A stretch of 64,000 bases of DNA from an uncultured Ruminococcus sp. (GTDB lineage Bacteria > Bacillota > Clostridia > Lachnospirales > Lachnospiraceae), in NCBI GenBank assembly GCA_900544395.1, contig UQVC01000010.1, forward strand, positions 14,985 through 78,984, written 5' to 3'. How positions within the stretch are numbered: the first letter of the stretch is position 1; every line of letters starts with the position of its first letter. This document shows, in pieces, positions 56,495-63,545 of this stretch. The notes beneath the pieces are model-generated. The model was given only the letters and a program-made list of their open reading frames with translations. It did not search any database and was not told the DNA's origin. The translations under genes were made by a program, and so were the position numbers.

Positions 56495-56522
56495 AAAAGA
56501 GTCAGTTTCCGCTGACTCTTTT
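56495..56522. terminator. Strong intrinsic terminator hairpin between conjugative segment and IS30
   Basis: AAAAGAGTCAG (56495-56505), loop TTTCCG, CTGACTCTTTT (56512-56522); 11 perfect pairs with U-rich tails on both strands. On the minus strand it would block read-through from the conjugative genes into the transposase. Confidence 0.8.
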
Positions 56523-56578
56523 ATTTTATCCGCTTATACTGTTTAACATTCTCTATATATTTCTATTTTTTTCTACTT

Positions 56579-56608
56579 ATTATAAGTGAAAAATCCTCCT
56601 CACGTCAA
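56579..56608 (-). promoter_or_regulatory. Candidate minus-strand promoter upstream of IS30
   Basis: TTGACG (56603-56608) and TATAAT (56579-56584) are 18 bp apart on the minus strand. A transcript from here would pass both hairpins (56495-56522 and 56445-56467) before the transposase. It could be the transposase promoter or a remnant of a gene lost at this junction. Confidence 0.45.
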
Positions 56609-56684
56609 ATTTTTCTTGTGTTTTTCTATCTGGAGCTTTATAATGGAAACAAGCCGATTAAGGCTTTCAATCACAAAACGTAGT

Positions 56685-56727
56685 AAAAGATGCAGAGCAA
56701 GGCCTACCCCTTTACACTGCATCTTTT
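56685..56727 (-). terminator. Terminator after the coupling protein gene
   Basis: AAAAGATGCAG (56685-56695) pairs perfectly with CTGCATCTTTT (56717-56727) around a 21-nt loop. On the minus strand the stem ends in CTTTTACT. It lies 35 nt past the T4CP stop and directly after a copy of the 17-bp palindrome. Confidence 0.65.
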
Positions 56728-56732
56728 GCGTT

Positions 56733-56749
56733 GTTCCGAAATTCGGAAC
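56733..56749. repeat. 17-bp palindrome, copy 1 (after T4CP gene)
   Basis: GTTCCGAAATTCGGAAC. The perfect symmetry extends outward to 11-bp arms (56730-56752). It lies 12 nt past the T4CP stop codon and just before the terminator stem. Confidence 0.85.
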
Positions 56750-56761
56750 AACTCACTCTAA

Positions 56762-59029
56762 CTATCGGCTACTATTCTGTAGCAAAAATGCTCTTTGATA
56801 CTGATACATCTTTTCTGCCGGATAAAACATCAGGTGTTTCACCTGCTCTTCTGTCAGTCCTTTTTCCAGGCTCTCTATAATGATTTCCTTTTGTTCTCTG
56901 CTTAAAATTGTATGATAGCGTTCCATACAATCCAGAATGCTTCCTGACAGATCTTTCTCCTGTTTGTTTGTGTCCTTTTCTTCCTCTGTCGATTCCTGTC
57001 CTTCCATTTCCTGATATAGCTTCACGTCCTCTGGAAGTTCCTGCTGTTTTAACAGATCCACTCGCTCCTTCCTTACCTGACATTCTACTTGAAATGCCTT
57101 TGTTATCTCTTCTTCGGTGGGTTTTGGGTACTTCCGGAAATTCAGATAGAGAAATGCCTCTTTATCAATTTCCCGATAATAGATTGTGTCATCCTTTTTT
57201 GCCATCTCTTTGTACGCTTCACTTTGTTCTTTACTCAAAAATTGGATCTGTTTTTTCGTTTCAATTGTAAAATAGGTTCTTTGTTCTTCGTCAAATATAA
57301 CTTTTACCGAGTGATGATATCCGTCTTCCCCAGCTAATTTCTCCATTTCCTTCCACCGTGGTGTCTGGAATGGAATTGCCTTTTGATCAAAAACCGGATA
57401 TTGCCCCTCAATGAAAAGAATACAATCCTTCCGACTCATTCTTTTCACAGCCGCCGGTGTCATCAGACTTCTTCCTAATTTCTGATTCTGTATATTTGCA
57501 TTTCCATGGGCTCCATAGGTACGGCCATCATTGCGTACATCAATGGTCATTTCCCCGATCAGTTCTGAAATAAATTTATGGGTACTCTTTGCAGCTGGCC
57601 CCGATCCCATATAAATAAGCACAGCACAGTTTTCTATAAAAATTTCCCATTTATCCTGTGGAAATAATGCTTTTGCCTGTGCGATCGACTGCAGAATCGG
57701 TACAATGGACATATTTCTTCCCCGGATCGTTCCCATCAACACTTCTGTCCTGGTTGGTTTCGGGCCCGCATAGAATTCATCTGCCCACAGTCTGACATGA
57801 ATCGGAAGTGCCCCTCTATACTCGTGATCGGCTGCATGGATCAGTACATCAAACATGGTCGTATAAAACATGGAGATTAAAAAATTAAACGAAGGATCAT
57901 TGTCCGGCATAACCAAAAACAACGCCGTCTTTTTCCCCGGGATTCCACCAGCGCCTGTTCCCAGGCTTTTGATGTCCATATCGTCTGCTTCCAGGATTCT
58001 TTTGATTGCAGGCACTTCGCAGAGACGCAGCATGGCATTTACCATCAAAATGACGCAGCTGACGGTTTCCTGGGCATCCATATTGCCTTTGAGTTTCCGA
58101 TAATCACGAACCGGCGGATATTCTGCCCCATATTTTCTGGCAAGATCATCCATTTTCTCCTGTAATCGGGTACTGTTTTCTTCCGAGCCTGGCTGCATTT
58201 CTAAATTTGCCAACTGCAGAACCCTCGGCAATGTGGCTGCCTGATACTGTTCCGGATGCTCTTTTTTCTCCCGTTCTTGCCGCAGCCATTCATAGGAGAA
58301 AAGAGACATCAGATACAAGCTCACTGCCTGATCCCAGAAAGGATCTCCCTTCATCGCATCCGGCGGTTTTACCGCCTCCTGCAGATTGGTGATCAATTTT
58401 ACCAATCCCACTTCATCCCGGATGTAAACAAAGGGATTCCAACGATCCGATTCTTCCGGATTGATCAGGTTAAACACTTTGATTGCAACACCTTGATTCT
58501 CTAAATATCTTCCTGTTTTTCTGAGGAGTTCTCCTTTGATATCCAAAAATACATTGGTCATCGATGCCAGAAGTGCATTGGGAATGACCAGTGAAGTCGA
58601 TTTATAACTTCCGGAGTTCCCGATGACCAGCATATTCATGTTTGACAATTTTCCATTATCCACTGCCACATTTTGACTGAGCAACGTATTCTTTGTTTCA
58701 TCTTTATTCATTAAGATTCGCTGGATTTGTTTGATGTCCGCCCACTGCTCAGATCCATACTCCACACCGATCTGTCGGTTGCGATAATAGTCCATAAGAT
58801 ATGTTACAATGCCAATCCATACAATCAGCGCAATCCCCATAAATGTAAAAGTCAGGTTGTTCCACCAGTTTTGAAGTGGGTGGAGAATCACATACAGCAG
58901 TTTCTCCTCCCAGTTTGCCAGTGTCACTCCATCTAATGTTGCCAAACCACTCAAAAAGTAGGAGATGACAAGCAATCCTACCAGGAGAGCTGCCAGCATC
59001 CCCCATGGCAATTTCCGCTTTTCTACCAT
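56762..59029 (-). CDS. VirD4/TraG-family type IV coupling protein (PcfC type)
   Basis: 755-aa ATPase that links the DNA-relaxase complex to the conjugation channel. Two N-terminal membrane helices (about 10-29 and 62-80), Walker A GNSGSYKSTS at 137-146, Walker B-like VRLWADEFYAGP, and the TraG motif GTIRGRNMSIVPILQSIAQAKALF. An acidic Glu/Lys-rich tail segment (about 650-690) precedes the last helix. It begins 3 nt after the PcfB-like gene. In complete elements the type IV secretion genes normally follow; here they are absent and IS30 lies next. Confidence 0.94.
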   Translation of the reverse strand: MVEKRKLPWGMLAALLVGLLVISYFLSGLATLDGVTLANWEEKLLYVILHPLQNWWNNLTFTFMGIALIVWIGIVTYLMDYYRNRQIGVEYGSEQWADIKQIQRILMNKDETKNTLLSQNVAVDNGKLSNMNMLVIGNSGSYKSTSLVIPNALLASMTNVFLDIKGELLRKTGRYLENQGVAIKVFNLINPEESDRWNPFVYIRDEVGLVKLITNLQEAVKPPDAMKGDPFWDQAVSLYLMSLFSYEWLRQEREKKEHPEQYQAATLPRVLQLANLEMQPGSEENSTRLQEKMDDLARKYGAEYPPVRDYRKLKGNMDAQETVSCVILMVNAMLRLCEVPAIKRILEADDMDIKSLGTGAGGIPGKKTALFLVMPDNDPSFNFLISMFYTTMFDVLIHAADHEYRGALPIHVRLWADEFYAGPKPTRTEVLMGTIRGRNMSIVPILQSIAQAKALFPQDKWEIFIENCAVLIYMGSGPAAKSTHKFISELIGEMTIDVRNDGRTYGAHGNANIQNQKLGRSLMTPAAVKRMSRKDCILFIEGQYPVFDQKAIPFQTPRWKEMEKLAGEDGYHHSVKVIFDEEQRTYFTIETKKQIQFLSKEQSEAYKEMAKKDDTIYYREIDKEAFLYLNFRKYPKPTEEEITKAFQVECQVRKERVDLLKQQELPEDVKLYQEMEGQESTEEEKDTNKQEKDLSGSILDCMERYHTILSREQKEIIIESLEKGLTEEQVKHLMFYPAEKMYQYQRAFLLQNSSR

Positions 59030-59032
59030 ACA

Positions 59033-60337
59033 TTACATCCCCTTTCGTGGCATAGTTGGCAGTTTCTGTGGGACTTGTCCAGCCACTTTTTTGAGTGCTT
59101 CTTTTTGTACTTGTTCTGTCTGTAGCAATTCTTTCTTTTTAAACATACGATCCACTTTGTCATAGTTCGAAGCATATAGCTCAGAACCCGTTGGCCGATG
59201 ATCCGCAGAAACAGGTTTTCCATTGGCATCCAAAAGGATCTGTTTCTCATTTTTTGCTAAAAAGGCAAGATAGGTTTTCCCACCATCCGTTTGAAACACC
59301 TGGTCTGTTGGCAAAACCAGGGTTCTCTCATTCTCTCCCCAGGTACCTGGAACTCGGCTGGCAAACATCCCTTTTGCCTCTACTTCCGGATTCTTTTCTC
59401 TGGCAATCCTGGATTGATCGATCAGCGTTTCCCTATTGATCGTGATTTCCTGATAATCCGGATGTTTATGGAGTTCCTGATACCGTTCGTCACTGATGGA
59501 TTTAACGGAATTTTCCGTTTCCAACACTTTTTCTTCCAGCTCTCCCCGTTCCTGCCCTTCATATTTTTCCAGTTTTTCTTTCATTTCCTGGGATGCAGTA
59601 TCAACATAAGATTCTTCACTCATCGTTCCCGTTTCCCGATACTGTCCCATGTCGATTGTCTGGAAGTCTTTAACCAGCTTTCCTTCTGACAGACATTTTT
59701 CCTGTAACATCCGATACCAGTGCTCTACCTTGGGAAGATCGGCGTTTGCAACGACCACCTGGATTTCCCCATCTCCAATGTTCAAATCCGGAAGGATGGA
59801 ATAATTGACCTGCAGCGTATCGAAATCTGCTTTTAAAAGATCTATTTCCTGTTCCATCGGAATACTAACAATGCTTGTTCTGCCACTGGTAAGGTTATTT
59901 AAGTTCTGCAGTTCATGCTCCCCGCCCTGCATTCTTGCCATCAGAAACCGGTCATACCATCCCTGAAAATTCAGCTGGTCTTCCCCATAAACAGCCAGCT
60001 GCACAAACCCATCCTTGTCATTCAGATCCGGCATCCGAATGTAGCGGACATTCCGTTCTTCCATCTGTGAGAGAAATCCACTTTTTTCCAGTTCTTTCCA
60101 ACTTTCCACCGGCACATTTACAATCTTATAATTTCCTTCGGTCAATTTTGCGAACTCCTGAAAATTTTGGAATTCTCGCCGATTCAGCAGTCCTTCTTTA
60201 TGCATCCGTGCGAAATGCTGGATCAATAGAATGGTTCCCGTTGCGGTCAGTTTAAACACCGGATCCATCATTAAACTCATCCGCCCCATTCCCTGCAGTG
60301 CCATAAGTACGTCTTGTTGGTCTCTTTCATTTTCCAT
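59033..60337 (-). CDS. PcfB-like (DUF3801) conjugation accessory protein
   Basis: 434 aa from ATG 60337, which has AAGGAG 7 nt upstream; the open frame to 60466 crosses the promoter region and is not coding. Two similar units are visible: about 55-135 (GNYKIVNVPVESWKELEKSGFL ... PDLNDKDGFVQLAVYGEDQ) and about 150-220 (GRTSIVSIPMEQEIDLLKADF ... PDLNIGDGEIQVVVANADL), a duplicated PcfB/DUF3801-like fold. The C-terminal part is charged and ends in a basic tail. PcfB acts in substrate delivery to PcfC in pCF10, and the gene order here is the same. Confidence 0.75.
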   Translation of the reverse strand: MENERDQQDVLMALQGMGRMSLMMDPVFKLTATGTILLIQHFARMHKEGLLNRREFQNFQEFAKLTEGNYKIVNVPVESWKELEKSGFLSQMEERNVRYIRMPDLNDKDGFVQLAVYGEDQLNFQGWYDRFLMARMQGGEHELQNLNNLTSGRTSIVSIPMEQEIDLLKADFDTLQVNYSILPDLNIGDGEIQVVVANADLPKVEHWYRMLQEKCLSEGKLVKDFQTIDMGQYRETGTMSEESYVDTASQEMKEKLEKYEGQERGELEEKVLETENSVKSISDERYQELHKHPDYQEITINRETLIDQSRIAREKNPEVEAKGMFASRVPGTWGENERTLVLPTDQVFQTDGGKTYLAFLAKNEKQILLDANGKPVSADHRPTGSELYASNYDKVDRMFKKKELLQTEQVQKEALKKVAGQVPQKLPTMPRKGM

Positions 60338-60354
60338 CTGTTTTCTCCTTCCCT

Positions 60355-60371
60355 GTTCCGAAATCCGGAAC
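60355..60371. repeat. 17-bp palindrome, copy 2 (before pcfB-like gene)
   Basis: GTTCCGAAATCCGGAAC. It ends 4 nt before the AAGGAG ribosome site of the PcfB-like gene. It is the exact reverse complement of copy 3 (60525-60541), so the two form an inverted pair around the small RNA unit. Confidence 0.85.
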
Positions 60372-60403
60372 GTTACAACTTCTCCTTTTTCGTAAAAATC
60401 TGC

Positions 60404-60443
60404 TTGACATTCTATGTATATTGTTATACAATAGGTGACACAA
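60404..60443. promoter_or_regulatory. Overlapping divergent promoters with central dyad
   Basis: Plus strand: TTGACA (60404-60409), 17 bp, TACAAT (60427-60432). Minus strand: TTGTGT (60438-60443), 17 bp, TATACA (60415-60420). The two -10 regions are interleaved within the inverted repeat TGTATA-TTGT-TATACA (60415-60430). RNA polymerase could not occupy both at once, so the small RNA (plus) and the pcfB-T4CP unit (minus) may be expressed in competition. Confidence 0.65.
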
Positions 60444-60524
60444 AGGGCAAGGTGGCCTCGTCGCAATTGGAGCGGCGCTAGCGCAAGCCCTTATCCTCTC
60501 TGGTCTTCCAGAGAGGATTTTTTT
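60438..60524 (+). ncRNA. Predicted structured small RNA of about 87 nt
   Basis: It has a consensus promoter (60404-60432) and a strong terminator (60494-60524). Predicted folding: AAGGGC (60443-60448) with GCCCTT (60487-60492) closes the 5' part; CGTCGC (60459-60464) with GCGGCG (60472-60477, one G-U pair) forms an inner stem with loop AATTGGA; the third stem is the terminator. The alternative GCGC-TA-GCGC (60475-60484) competes with the inner stem. The RNA is antisense to any minus-strand transcript running from the upstream ardC gene into pcfB. A 9-codon GTG frame lies inside. No Rfam family was recognised. Confidence 0.6.
60494..60524 (+). terminator. Terminator of the small RNA
   Basis: ATCCTCTCTGG and CCAGAGAGGAT form an 11-bp perfect stem around loop TCTT, followed by TTTTTTTG on the plus strand only. 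On the minus strand no T-run follows, so it is directional. Confidence 0.85.
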
Positions 60525-60541
60525 GTTCCGGATTTCGGAAC
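60525..60541. repeat. 17-bp palindrome, copy 3 (after small RNA terminator)
   Basis: GTTCCGGATTTCGGAAC, the exact reverse complement of copy 2. It abuts the T-run of the small RNA terminator and lies 1 nt from the stop of the ArdC-like gene. Confidence 0.85.
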
Positions 60542-60542
60542 A

Positions 60543-62978
60543 CTAGAACCTTCGAATATGTTTCGGCTTGATTTGTTCCGATTCCGGTAATGCCATCTTC
60601 TTTAAAATTTTATCATATTCTGGTATCTGAGATTTCTGGTTCTCCAGATAATATCCCAGCTTTTCCCCATTTTCCCTATTCACATAAAGTAACTTCCCTT
60701 GATCCAAAATCCTCTGATAGAATTCTGAAAAATTATCTTTTCCATAAGTACTTGTGATAAAGTTGGAATCCACTCTTCGTAATTCATATATTGCATTCCC
60801 ATTCGGACGAACCGCCACAATTACTGGATTTCCATCTTGTTCTCGATAATTCAGTACAGCTACTAAAGAATTCTCCTTTGTAAGAGACTCTGCTAAGATA
60901 ATGGGTGATTCCAGTGCTTCTGGAAGCCGCTTTAACTCCTGAACTGATAATCCATGATAATGATTATTGTTTATTGTTTTTTCATGCAGACAATCTAATA
61001 TATGCTTCTGTGTGATATGCATGGGCAAATCTTTCAGACCAACTTCTCTTAAAATTCCCGGTGTCGTACAAACTAAAACAGCTTCTCGTCTTGGAGACGC
61101 TCTTTCCAATGGATGAAGTACCCGATCCACACTGTTCCCAAAGTTGAGATATGACTCGCACTTCTTCCCATATGCTAAGATCTGTTCCGTGGATGCTTGG
61201 TTTATCATACTCTCTGTCCGTCCAATGCTCTTTTCATACGCTGCGATCTTCCTTTTCGCTTCCTCCAATTCCGGAGAGGCTTCCAATCCATATCGTTCTA
61301 CAATTTCCTGCAGATATGTCTGATTGTTCTCCAGCTGATCGATCTGACGGGTCATTTTATTGATTCCTTCTTTTAACTGATCTGCTGATGCCTGTTTTAT
61401 AACCTTCCCTTCCCGTAATGCATCTACTGAAACTCCACAGGCATTGCAAAAAAGCTGCAAGGATTCCGGCTGCAGTTGCAACACTCCTTTTTCCACTGCT
61501 TTCACTTCCGGGACAGACACGTACATTTTTTCAGCCGCTTCTTCCAGACTCATTCCCTGTTGCTCTCGCAATGCTGTAAACGCACGCTGCAGCATGGGAT
61601 GTTTCCCTTCCCCAGCTCTCCGGTTCAATTCCTGAACCTTCTTTGATGTTCCTGTCAGAAATCGCTCTCCATCCAGATACACAGTATAATGCTCTCCTTC
61701 TTTTGCAAGCCTCCATCCATCCGATTGTTTGAGATTCGGAAAAGACACCTGTTCCACCTGATTCTTCATTGCTTCCTGAATCAGGTCTTCATATAGGACT
61801 TCTTTCCATTCTGTTTTTTGGGAAATCGCAGTTCTCACTTGTTCAAGATTCCGATAAACGGTTCGATCTACCGGAGTCACAATCCCCTCTTCATTTAGAG
61901 AAACAATCCGATAATACGCTTCTCTTCCATATCCCTTTTCGTTATATCGGTTTACATGGAAATCCAAGTCCTCATAATCCATGGTGCTTTCGATCGCAAC
62001 CTTCTTTGTCTCTTCCGTTCCGAATTTCGGAACAGGATCACGTGTTTGAGCTGCCGGTTCTACTTCGATTCCATAGGTCTGATATTCTTCCAATGTGATC
62101 AGTCCACCGTGATATTCCAAATAAACGGCCGCTTGTTCCGCATCTTTCACGGCACGAAATAAAGCATCCGGCTGCTCTTTAATTCCCTGGATCCAGCTCT
62201 GAACATACGCCTTGTGGTTCTGTAGATGTTCTTCTGTCTGTCCTATCGGAAGCTCACTGGACAGGAAACAGGAACTGATTTCCGCCACCAACTCTTCATA
62301 AGCATAGGGCTCTGTTCCAAATTCCCCACCCTGTTTCCGATTCAGACGATGTTCTGACCCTGTTGCATGGGACAGCTCATGGAGTGACGTGGATGCGTAG
62401 GCATACTCGGAATGAAATTGCTGGCGGTACGGAAGATAGATCCGGTCTTCTACCGGACGGTAAAATGCCTGGTCACTTTTGTGATAAGAAATCGAAACTC
62501 CCATGCTCCCAGAAATGGTATCCACCAATTCTACTGGCTGTATTTCATTTTGTGTTACTTCCAACTTGGGGATTCCTACAATCATATCCCCATTGTAAAC
62601 AGAATACGCTCGGCTAAAAAGCTGATACCGATCATTGATCTGTCCACCAGCTTCCCGAAATTCTTGCCAGCTGATTGCCTTTTTCTGCTCCCGATCATAG
62701 GGATACCAGAATTCTATTTTGGCACTCTGTCCCTTTCCTGCTTTTAGTGTCCATCCCTGCTCTTTGATCTGTGCAAACGTACACCATCTGGGATCCTGAT
62801 ATCCTTTCGCCATGGATGTCAGCAGTAAAGAAAAATAATTGCTCCCATGGTAAACCGTCTTGGAAACCGGATTATAAGGTCTTCCTGAAAGTCCGCTCCA
62901 TTCTTTTTTCCAGTCCAGTTTTTCCTCTTCCAAGATGTGTAAAAATTGTTCTGCTAATTGCTGTTGTACCTTTGTCAT
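60543..62978 (-). CDS. Polyvalent mobile-element protein: ArdC N-domain, zinc metallopeptidase, XRE HTH, MuF-C-like
   Basis: 811 aa from ATG 62978 (AGGAGG, 8 nt; overlaps the upstream stop as ATGA). Domains in order: ArdC-type ssDNA-binding N-domain (about 1-135, WKKEWSGLSGRPYNPVSKTVYHG), zincin-like metallopeptidase (about 150-290) with HELSH at 200-204, linker, an LPD-like region, XRE-type HTH (about 465-515, LREQQGMSLEEAAEKMYVSVPEV), coiled coil, and a C-terminal part like MuF-C (GLSVQELKRLPEALESPIIL ... DSNFITSTYGKDNF). Such fused proteins enter the recipient with conjugating DNA and counter host defences. The linker (residues 316-321, VPKFGT) is encoded by one of the 17-bp palindromes. 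Confidence 0.82.
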   Translation of the reverse strand: MTKVQQQLAEQFLHILEEEKLDWKKEWSGLSGRPYNPVSKTVYHGSNYFSLLLTSMAKGYQDPRWCTFAQIKEQGWTLKAGKGQSAKIEFWYPYDREQKKAISWQEFREAGGQINDRYQLFSRAYSVYNGDMIVGIPKLEVTQNEIQPVELVDTISGSMGVSISYHKSDQAFYRPVEDRIYLPYRQQFHSEYAYASTSLHELSHATGSEHRLNRKQGGEFGTEPYAYEELVAEISSCFLSSELPIGQTEEHLQNHKAYVQSWIQGIKEQPDALFRAVKDAEQAAVYLEYHGGLITLEEYQTYGIEVEPAAQTRDPVPKFGTEETKKVAIESTMDYEDLDFHVNRYNEKGYGREAYYRIVSLNEEGIVTPVDRTVYRNLEQVRTAISQKTEWKEVLYEDLIQEAMKNQVEQVSFPNLKQSDGWRLAKEGEHYTVYLDGERFLTGTSKKVQELNRRAGEGKHPMLQRAFTALREQQGMSLEEAAEKMYVSVPEVKAVEKGVLQLQPESLQLFCNACGVSVDALREGKVIKQASADQLKEGINKMTRQIDQLENNQTYLQEIVERYGLEASPELEEAKRKIAAYEKSIGRTESMINQASTEQILAYGKKCESYLNFGNSVDRVLHPLERASPRREAVLVCTTPGILREVGLKDLPMHITQKHILDCLHEKTINNNHYHGLSVQELKRLPEALESPIILAESLTKENSLVAVLNYREQDGNPVIVAVRPNGNAIYELRRVDSNFITSTYGKDNFSEFYQRILDQGKLLYVNRENGEKLGYYLENQKSQIPEYDKILKKMALPESEQIKPKHIRRF
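62017..62033. repeat. 17-bp palindrome, copy 4 (inside the ArdC-like gene)
   Basis: GTTCCGAATTTCGGAAC on the plus strand. On the coding strand it reads Val-Pro-Lys-Phe-Gly-Thr in frame, in a linker between domains. It is the only copy inside a gene. Confidence 0.85.
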
Positions 62979-63532
62979 GTTTTCCACCTCCTGTTCTTCT
63001 GTACTTTATATTCCTGCAATACTGCCTCCGAGATTGCTTCCCGGATCCGTTTCGAAGTTGGCCGTACTACATCCCGGTACCCGTCTTTCTCACTGTAATA
63101 CTGGGGCAGGTTACAAAAAAGTCCATCCTGTCCCTGTTTCACAGTGACTCCTTTGATTGTCAGACCACACACTTCTACCGTTGCAATCCCTACGATGCTT
63201 ACTGTCTTTTTGGGCTGCACCGGAAACAGGCTCATACTCTGAACTACGATTTCTGGAAGTTCCAAGTCTTTTATGATTTCTTTTCGGATTTCCCGATTCA
63301 CAACTTCGGCAATCCTCTCCCGCAGTTCTTGACTGGGGTGTACTACATCTTCCCACCGGCCTTGCACTTTTCGCCTGGGAAAGCTGACAAAGGATACCTC
63401 TTCCCCATTCTCTTTTTGATGTTTTAACACTCGAACTTGAAATGTAAATAAGCGTTCCACCGTGACTTCCCCGTATCCCCATACGTTTTCCAGTGGTTTT
63501 TCTGGCAGATAAATTCTGGCTTCTACGTCCAT
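62975..63532 (-). CDS. Tandem SpoVG-domain protein
   Basis: 185 aa, ATG 63532 with AAAGGAG 4 nt upstream. Two SpoVG-like units: FTFQVRVLKHQ ... FVSFPRRKVQGRWEDVVHPSQELRERI and IKGVTVKQGQDGLFCNLPQ ... GYRDVVRPTSKRIREAISEAVLQEY, each matching the SpoVG core F-x-x-x-P-x-R/K ... DxxHP ... R. SpoVG is a small DNA/RNA-binding protein of about 90 aa, so this is a fused duplication. Encoded just ahead of the ArdC-like gene; nucleic-acid binding during transfer or gene control is inferred. Confidence 0.75.
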   Translation of the reverse strand: MDVEARIYLPEKPLENVWGYGEVTVERLFTFQVRVLKHQKENGEEVSFVSFPRRKVQGRWEDVVHPSQELRERIAEVVNREIRKEIIKDLELPEIVVQSMSLFPVQPKKTVSIVGIATVEVCGLTIKGVTVKQGQDGLFCNLPQYYSEKDGYRDVVRPTSKRIREAISEAVLQEYKVQKNRRWKT

Positions 63533-63545
63533 TTTTCTCCTTTCT

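Larger units (their letters stand above)
55150..56580 (-). mobile_element. IS30-family insertion sequence, approximate limits
   Basis: The intact transposase plus flanking AT-rich DNA. Terminal inverted repeats were sought on both sides (55141-55332 and 56443-56610) but no convincing pair was found, so the limits are estimates. The left flank is the truncated sugar transferase and the right flank is the conjugative segment. Confidence 0.55.

Noticed and set aside
55141..56610. Search for IS30 terminal inverted repeats, e.g. 55141-55165 against the reverse complement of 56530-56555
   Set aside because: Only about half the bases match with gaps; no target duplication could be seen. Limits of the IS are left approximate.
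56586..56798. 70-codon plus-strand frame next to the palindrome at the ICE edge
   Set aside because: No ribosome site, crosses a terminator and the T4CP 3' end, and has no recognisable sequence.
60338..60466. N-terminal extension of the pcfB-like gene to 60466
   Set aside because: It would translate through the divergent promoter region and palindrome; ATG 60337 has a good ribosome site and family-like start.
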